DNA of 64,000 nt. Origin: Angiostrongylus vasorum. Taxonomy: Eukaryota; Nematoda; Chromadorea; Rhabditida; Metastrongylidae. Numbering within the stretch: position 1 is the first letter of the stretch; each line of letters starts with the position of its first letter. A program made the translations under genes and the position numbers. Shown one piece after another: positions 12,301-21,300 of this stretch. A model generated the notes under the pieces. The model was not told the origin of the DNA and made no database searches. It worked only from the letters and a program-made list of their open reading frames with translations. The DNA is taken from the NCBI GenBank assembly GCA_018806985.1, contig JADANN010000349.1, forward strand, positions 482,501 to 546,500, in the 5' to 3' direction.

Positions 12301-15300
12301 ATCTACTCCACATAAGACAAGCTGGGCAAATGTTCTGAATTGCTAAACCAGCAGTCGGAGTACATAAATTTCAGCCGCGAGAAATCGAAGAAAAGACTCG
12401 ACCTCGGTTTTGAACGTTCAAATCAAACTGTCGAAAAACTGCTAGACCACTAAATGGTATCGAACGCCAAGTTACAAAGACAGATTTTTTTATTAACTCT
12501 CCTGTCACAATCATACACAAAAGGGCGCTTGTGAGAAACATGTTTCTGATCCAAATGACCAGTGACGCACAACAGGGAGGAGAGCAGAAGGAGGGAGTCC
12601 TCAGATTTGGCGTACAAAATAAGTACAGTTTTAAAACGTTCCTCAAAATAAGTGGTTAACAAAAAATTGGCAGCTGTGGTTAAAATGCCAACAAAACACT
12701 CTAAAGGTAACTCAGGTGCTTTGTAACCGCTTGCATGACCGTCTATGCGAAATTAAGAATTGCCAGAATTGCATAATTTACCGTGACGATAGAGACGCAG
12801 TGATTCCAGGGATTCAGGTGCGAGTATACCTAATCTCTTGCAAAGCGTACGAGGACGAATGTGTTGCCCAAACGGGTAAACCACTGTGCGTCAAGAGCAA
12901 GTAGTGTGAAAACTTAAAGGTAGACAGAACACTCTACTAGGCTCGCACTGGACACAAAAACATAAGGCAGAAGATTTTGAAGTAAAAGTCGCTATCTTCG
13001 CACAGAAATCTAAAATATCTGCGTGCAAAATTCCTGGAAAAACTTCGGTAAGTTTCAAAAAATTCCACCGCAGAAGGGAATATCTTTTTTATCACCTGTG
13101 ATCACTCAATATTTGAGGCTGATATTTTGAGGCCAGAAAGACGTATTACGCAATCATATGAACTATTCTCCACGTGGAATACTCAGTGGAGGACTCATAG
13201 AAGACGATGAGTGAGTGGAGAAGCTGTCTTGTTTGAACGCGATTGAAATTTAGCTTTCGTCGCTTTCCTGTTGAAGTTATGAAGGTATTTGCTCTGACTA
13301 GACTGTGTATCAGTTTGATCTTTCCAGGCTTTGAGGAAGGGCAAATCTGCCGAAGTGTCAGCTACTGTAAATAAATAATATGACAACAACCTCGGTTATG
13401 GTCGCCAAAAAAAAGTCAGCTACTTGAAGCTCACCTGTTTAGTTCTAGGGTACTTTTATGTTAATAAAAGTGCGTTTCTCGCAAATTTGCTACGATTTCG
13501 ACAGTTTAAACTGCCTGTATTAATGAATAATGAAAAGCTTTGCGCATTTTGCACATGGCTGATATTGCAGATTTGAGTTTTTCTTTGCCAAGGCTCCTTG
13601 AAACCCATACTGGAGCGCCCACTTATATACTCCAAACGACCCTTGTGATCAGCTCCGGGAAGTTTTCGACTTGCGACTAGGTTTCTTCCTGAATTACGAC
13701 GATTGCTGATATCAGTTTGGTCGTAGCTAAGATGTTGGGTATTATACTTCTTCACGGCTTGAATAGGTATGGGATGGATCTTGTTTTTGTATAACAGAGT
13801 TTGACAATGGAGAACAATCGTGCTTCATGAGATGATAGATAATTAAAGAATAAGCTTTTTTTTGTCGTCCCTCACTTTTGCTAGCGGGACGCGAATTGTG
13901 TGGGACTAGAAAAAATCTTCAGCTACTGTTTGTTTCCTTTATGGAGTTGCATGCAGAATGTACTTCATACAGAAGTAGTCCAGCGAATAATAGCTTAATT
14001 CAGTATTTTCGAAATTATACAAGTACTAATTCAGTCAGGACGGCACAAATTTTTCGCTCTCATCGCAAATCTCATCGCTGAGCAGATCGCCGTCGGATAC
14101 CCAAAGAGGTGAGATTTCGGGCTTTATTAATTGCATTAGTACTTTGTAGTGGTGTTGTATGGGTTTTGTATGTCAGTTTTCATTTCAGAAACGATCTTCA
14201 TATTCCGCTTCATAAGCGAATGGCAAAGAAAATTCGTGTCACTCTTTCGTTTGTTACTGATTGGCTTTTCCTTACGGAAGTCCACTTTAATTCTGGTTCG
14301 ATGCTGTTTTACTTAATTAGAGCCGATCATTGGTTTTTGAAATTCAAATGGTCGTTGGTTCAACGTTATGTCCTGTACTAACTAATCCCACCATAAGTTT
14401 TGATTAGGAAAATGGATACCAGAATTGTCTAGGTGACGAAGGCAGGGCACATCTCTTGGTACCTAAGGAACGGTACCGGAAGATTTAGCCTTCCTCTTTG
14501 TGAAAAGCGTAACGTGTTTCCATAAGTAGTTCGAAAATGATCTAATCTCTCTAAATTGATCTCTTATTTCTCCATTTTTCAAGCTTCATACACGACACGT
14601 CGTTAGATTTATGTTCGAATAACTGCATGATTGTCGCTATACCACTGTTGGGTGTTAAAAAAATAAAAAAGATAAAGCTATCGACACTGATCATTCCCTG
14701 AGAGATGCGCCACCCATTCGATTTCATTAAGTTTCATTAAGCATCGTTGGAGGTGACTGAATGTGACTGAATGCATATCTGGCCTTTACAATGACTCGCG
14801 GTGGTCTACCGTTGTATCAAGCCAGTGCTGCAATTCGCTCAGACAACTCTAGTATCAACTTGCGGACCCCGCAATGATAGAGGGGCTTGGTGGGCCTCGG
14901 ACGCGGTGGTGGACCCATGTGCATTGCAGGGCGCCTCCGACCACTGCGCTGGACCCCCACTCCCCCCTTCCTTTGGTATCGATATCACATGAAATTGAGT
15001 TATCGACTTTTCTGACTGTTGAAAACCAAATTACATTTTTGGGAAATATTTCCGACACTTGCTACCAACTTTTGCGATAGTTGCTGAACATTTTGCCGTG
15101 AATCTACCTCAAGAAATGTCACCATATCTTCAACGATAATGTTAGCTTTGGTCCATTCACGAGCTTCATTTGAGAAATTTTCAACTCCATATTCAAACTT
15201 TTCCAACCAACAACAATTAGTCCGTGGGGTGAAAAATTACGAGTTATTACGAATGCGTTACCAGGGGAATAAGTGTGAATTCTGTGCTTTTTTGGCGTGT

Positions 15301-18300
15301 CCGTAACAATGCGCCTTGATATCAATGCGTACGATGCGAAAGTGACCACTAAGTTCAGATTTAAATGATCTCGTAAGAGTTTTTATTGGCCTTCGACTGC
15401 AAACTGTTATAATCTGCGCATCTGTACCTACAGATTCTTTCGTTCCCCTAGAATTTGATTTTCACCTGTTGGAGCCAACGAATCGTATTCTTTCCAAATG
15501 ATTTTTTTGTGTAAACGTTCGCGTTCCGAATACGGAAAAAAAGTTTTTTCAAAGGTAAATTTTTTCAAAAATAAAGTGATTTGCTCCAGATTTTTCAGTG
15601 CTGTTCAATGAATCGTCTGTTGTTGTTGATGTGAGAAGTAATACGGCTGTCACACGAACCATTCTTGGTTTTATAGGTATTGGTTTTTTTTAAGCCTTAT
15701 GTTTGCAATTTGAGTCTCCTTGTGAGTTCTTGAATGAAACTCTACATATTACAGTGCCTTCTTCAGCCTTGTTATTGTTGACAATTGTGTTATGCGTGGT
15801 AATTCATATAAGAAGACAAAAATCTGATAAAAAGCTGGAGATTTTCGAGAACGGTATTCGAAGGAATCTGATCATCACACATGTCAGCGGGAAGTCCTCT
15901 ACAGAGATACTGCCTTCGTCTCAAGAGCAACTACTACCGAATTTTTATGCATCAGCTAAAACAACGTGCACAAGGTGAATTATGATGATTTCCGAAAAAT
16001 TCTTGAAGAGTAAAAGCATTGAATTGAATGCAGTAAAGAAGAGCTTTTAAAAATTTCCAATAATAGTTAGGGATATCGAAAGATTTCTTGGGTCTTTAAA
16101 TGGATTTTCTAAGATTTATTTTCTCAGTTTATCCTCAAAGAGCACTTCACCGAAACTCGGACCAGCAACATGGAATGACTTCCATTTTCCACCACCACCG
16201 TCTATTGCAGGTTTGCAATAACAACAATTATGTTTAAATTTCAAGTACAAGGTGTGTTGCGTCTACTAGAGTAGGGGAAGACAAGATTTACGGAGTTTCG
16301 AAGTCATCGTTCTATTTCTGGAGTCAGAGACCATTTTCTATTCCACGAAGAATGGTCTCTCTTTTCACACAACCATAAGTTTTTCATGTCTTACAATGAC
16401 AGAATTGAAATTAAGCTCTGGTACGCAACCTTTTGTGATAGTTCTTTGCATTCTCCAAAAGCATCGACTTTTATTGTGGAACAACACCTTACTAATTTCT
16501 TCATATTTTCACACAAAAGTCAACTACATTTTTTATTCAACAAAGGAATCTGCAGTGTTTCGCACAAGTTGAGGTTGTTGGTAGAAAATTTACTGTACAA
16601 TCGCACATACCACTCACGCAGACCAGGCCACCAGCATCGAGATCATGTGCTTTTCTGTGGATGTGCATGCTTCAGCAACTTATTTAATAGATGCCGAGAG
16701 TTATTGAAAGTCAATCTTAGCGATAAGTTGAACAGTTGTGATTTGCATGATTTTTTTAACATGGGTAGCAAGTTTGAATAGAAATGTATTCAGCGATAGT
16801 ACCTCTTTGGTGATTATACGAAGTTCTTTCCAGATGACAGAATTTCTGCTCATACAAATTTTGCACAACCTTCGATAACAAAGCATCAAATCGATGAAGA
16901 AAATGGAGGAGATTCGCTAGAACGACCATCAGTGTATGTTGTCAACAAGTTTATCTCATTTCCTTCTCCACTGTTCTTCTTTCGCTTAGTTGTTTTAGCA
17001 CGGCTGATAAGATTTATTTTAGAAATGGCGATATTCATCAGTACGACAGTGTTCCAGTTAGAGAACAGTAAGTCTTGGAGTGTTCCTCATTTGCCCAGTG
17101 CCAAGTTTCTGATAAGCTTCCTGTATCAATCAGTTCAGGAGAAAAACATTTATTCAGAATAAGCACATTTTCTTCTTGTCGTCGGTTACGTATTCTTTGT
17201 TTTTGTTCCAACTAGAAAGTATGGCAGAAGCAAGTAGAACGGATCAAACAGAAAGTGACAATGGCGGATCGGACCAATTAACTGTTCTTATATGCTGTTC
17301 AGATAAGACGGTGTTGCAATGAAATGTTTGTTGTCGACAGCTAGTTGACAGTGTTGGCAATAGAAGAGAAGTGTAGAGATTTTTCTCGACATTCTCTTCA
17401 AGGTAGATGATCATCTCTACACTTCTGTACTGTGCTCGTAGGTTGTAGCGGTCGCCAGTAGCCCTATGTCGTTCGATTGGAATGGTTGTTCTGCGTCACT
17501 AAAGCAATACGAGGGCCTTTTGTTGCAGTTTCGAGATGTCACATACTAGAATAATAATGAATAGTTGTTATGAAGAGATTTCGACAATTAATGGAAACCC
17601 CTTATATGTCCTGGCATATCAAAAACCGCTTCTAGCTTGGTGGTTTCAGTGTCAGATGTTCCCATTCTATGAGACCCGACATTGAGCCCAATTTAGCCTT
17701 GGATGAATTCCGTTTCATCGCGCTTATCAATAGTTTCTTAATTTTGCTATTTTACTACAGCTTTATCATGTTGGTGGAGAATGATGGGATTTTCAGCATG
17801 TTCAGCTGCCATTAGTTGTATTTTCACGGTCAGCCTCGTGAGATTTAGTTGTTAATTCATCTTGTTTGTCCATGGGGGCTGTTAACGCTGTCGCCAATTT
17901 TTTATTTACTGCCTAATAATTTTTAATAGCAGGATATTATGTAACATACAATCGTAATGTTGCTGAGATATTTTTAAATTCTCTTGACGGCATGTGTCTA
18001 CTGTGTGGATCGAACACGCTATCACTCTTTCTGGAGGCTAGCACGTTCACCACCACACAATGCGAGTCCTCCGTTTTGCCTGTATCTCAGCCGTGTTATT
18101 GACCTGTAGACACTATCAGCTATTCAAACTATTCGTCTTTATTCTTTCTAATGTGTTTCCAAATGTTTATCACATCGCTTAACCTTGCTTCTGACGTTCT
18201 TCGAAATTGGATTCTACGAATGCATCCAGGTGTTCGGAAATCTTTCATTAAGCCCTGTTCACTTGTGCACGCGTATAAAGAGCTCTACTTTTGCACAATT

Positions 18301-21300
18301 TTCCATGCCCTCTTTAAATCTGATTGTGTTGTTGTTGGTTTGTTGCTTTATTGCCTCCTTTCAATCGTTCACTTTATTAATAACACTCTGCCGTGAAGAA
18401 AAAATAGTGGGCAGTAAATAAAAGTTACACATTTCGCTTTCGAATACAGCCTTAGCATAGTTGGGTTCGATGCCAGTTTGTGCTTCCCAGATCATTCTTG
18501 TTGACAGGTTTTTTGCTGATGGCACCGTTAAGGTAAAAAAAGACTGACTGTAAAGGCAGAAGAAGGCATCAGTGCTGCCGCTCGTAACACGTGAGTCCCG
18601 GATAGTGTAATCGCGGTGCGATCTGGGGTCTAAGTTTTGCAAATATCTCAGCATCATTATGGTTCTTTACTAATACTTGTTCCGAGGTGTTTTCTTTTTT
18701 TAGACTCTTAGTTCACGCTCCTGTCTTTGTTGCGAGGCAAATTTCTCAACAATTCTTGTGAGGTTTCTTAGTTGTTGTTGCAGACATTTGCTGTTCACTT
18801 GTTTTACTTTCTGTTGTATTAATTGGTGTCAAGAAGAACGATCCACGCGGTAGTTCTTGGTCCTCGAGGTATCCTGTGTGGCTTGTGCAGTGTGTGGTCA
18901 GTCTAGCAGTTCGTCCACAACAACTTGTCGCATGCCATGTCTGCACTTAAATTACCTGTTACCGTTTAACATAATTCTCCTGGTATTTCGTACTGCGTGA
19001 TGAGTACTTTCGGTTTTATTTAGAGACCGTCTTTAAGATAGTTCGTCGTGAATTCATCAGTTTTCTGTAAATGCACTAGTTGGTGGATGAGCTCCCAAAA
19101 TGTATCCCTTTTCTGGATTTGTCCATTGAATTTTGGAATCAACGCGGATGGAAGTGCGTATTCGTGCATTGATTGATATGCGTTTGTGATCTTCGTTTTC
19201 ATATCCTTCAATGTTTCTTTAATTTGCAAGAGCTCAGTGAGGTGGACATCTGCTTTGTTGATTAGCTCAACTGTTTCCCGTCCATAGCGACGTTGAGATA
19301 TTCGCAAAACTTAGACCCAAGGCCAGATCGAGTCACGATTTCCCTTTCCGGCGGCTCGCGCATTACACACTGCACTGCACACATCATACTCCGCCGTGAA
19401 GAATTATGGTAGGCAGAAAACAAAGGTTAGCATTGTTTTCTCACCATTTGCTTCAAATCCACTTCTGGTCTTCTAGACTTATGATGCGTTAGGCTCGAGT
19501 TAGGCTGCTGTTATACCGTTCTTTCTTTGGTGCATTGACACTGTCTTCGGTTCACGTAGAAATGGATTTCCCTTAGTGGGGATTTTATCTCTTGTTCCAT
19601 CTCTTTAAGAACACTATGTGGTTGTTTTGAAACCTTAGTCAAACAATATGTATAAAAGCTAAAATATGTTTCAGTGCGGAGAAATCCATGGGAATTGCTC
19701 CATCATCGCTGTGCACGAGTAAGGAACTTGGCAGAGGGAAGCATACAATTATAAGGGAATGCGTTGTTCCAAAGTTTGGAAAAGTTGCTCATAAAACAAT
19801 CAGAGACGTACATAATTTGTATGGGAGGTATGTTTCATAGCCACTAGAAATAAATGAAAAATCGTTAAGTAGTGAAGCATTTTGTTTGATTCTAATATTG
19901 GACACTGCTTAAATACGTGAGTGATCCATCTTCACGAAAAATCGCATAGTTCCAACACTCCGTTTTAATACTAATTTCTTTTCGGACGGAATCTTTTTTC
20001 TTGGAAGGTTGAAATATCGATGATAGAGCATTTTCAACGTTTCGCTCTCAGCAGTTGCCAACCATTTGTATCAGAGGCAGAGTTGCCACCTTGGGACTGT
20101 TTTTGCTATCCCAACGATGGCGATTAATGGCCATAGTTTACTCTTATCTGGACTCCTAGATGGCAGTATGTAATTCCCTATTACTATTCGAGACTGTTGG
20201 AAATAACCCAGATATATATTGCATTTCATCGCATTTCGATGCCCAAGAACACCCAGCCAGATAAACTATTGAGGAAACATAAGTGTGGAGACTAAAAAAA
20301 ATTGGGAAATTTTTCAATATTTTCACTCACCGAACAAACCTTCACAGTTTACTTTCCTAATTTTTTCATACGGACGTGTTCTGTCACACCAATTACGGCT
20401 AGATAAAGCCACTAATTAAATTTTCATGAGCGCCAAGCCATCATTTCCTTCTTTGTTTTCATCAATACTATTAAGCACGTTGTACGCGTAGATACTGGAA
20501 CGACACTAGCAATCCCAAGTGGATTACTCGAATTTGAGGGTTATACACAGCTTTTTGTGAGAGCGTGTTTTGAGTGCCTTAAAAATCTTTTGTAATGTTT
20601 AAATCATTAGGGACTTGAGTTGTTCATTTCAGAAACGCTATTCTCGACGAAATAAAGATGCTATCCTGTACAAATAGTCCACATGTGATTCGCTTACTTT
20701 CTGTCGATGTTAACGATGGAATATTATTAGAATTTGCACCAAATGGGAACGTTAGACAGTATCTAAGATCACATCGGTCATCGATTCCGTGAGTGAACAA
20801 TTGGGACTTACTATGTCTCCAATTTTTACTTATTACATTCTAATTGTTAATGCCAAAGTGTGAAATATAGCCATAATGTTGCTGAGTTATTTGCAAAACA
20901 CTAGACCGCTGGTATTTGCGGTGGGGACCGAACACGCTATTACCCTTACCGGGTGCTAACGCGTTCACGACCACACCATGCAAGATCTTCGTTTCGCCTT
21001 TCTCTCAGGCCCACAGCAAACACGAGCGGTCCGATGTTTTGCAAATATCTCAACATCATTACAATAAGAACTCACTCGGACAAATTTACCTTACCTTCAG
21101 CCTTCATTTATGACAATCACTGTTCTTTGCGTGGAGAACAGTACAATTTCTATTTCACTGGCAGTCTGCTGGTACGCCAGCACTTTTTTCCATGTGAGTG
21201 AACTCCCTATCAGGACTTTTCCAAAACATCACTTTAAGCAATTTCCAACCGTTTTGGATCAAAACGAAGTTCTACACGTTGGGACTGGATTCCTTGTGGG

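Noticed and set aside
17209..17320. Possible exon after CCAACTAG reading [16 protein letters not shown]
   Set aside because: Its phase does not fit exon 17023-17067, which joins directly and in phase to 19675; inclusion would hit a stop.
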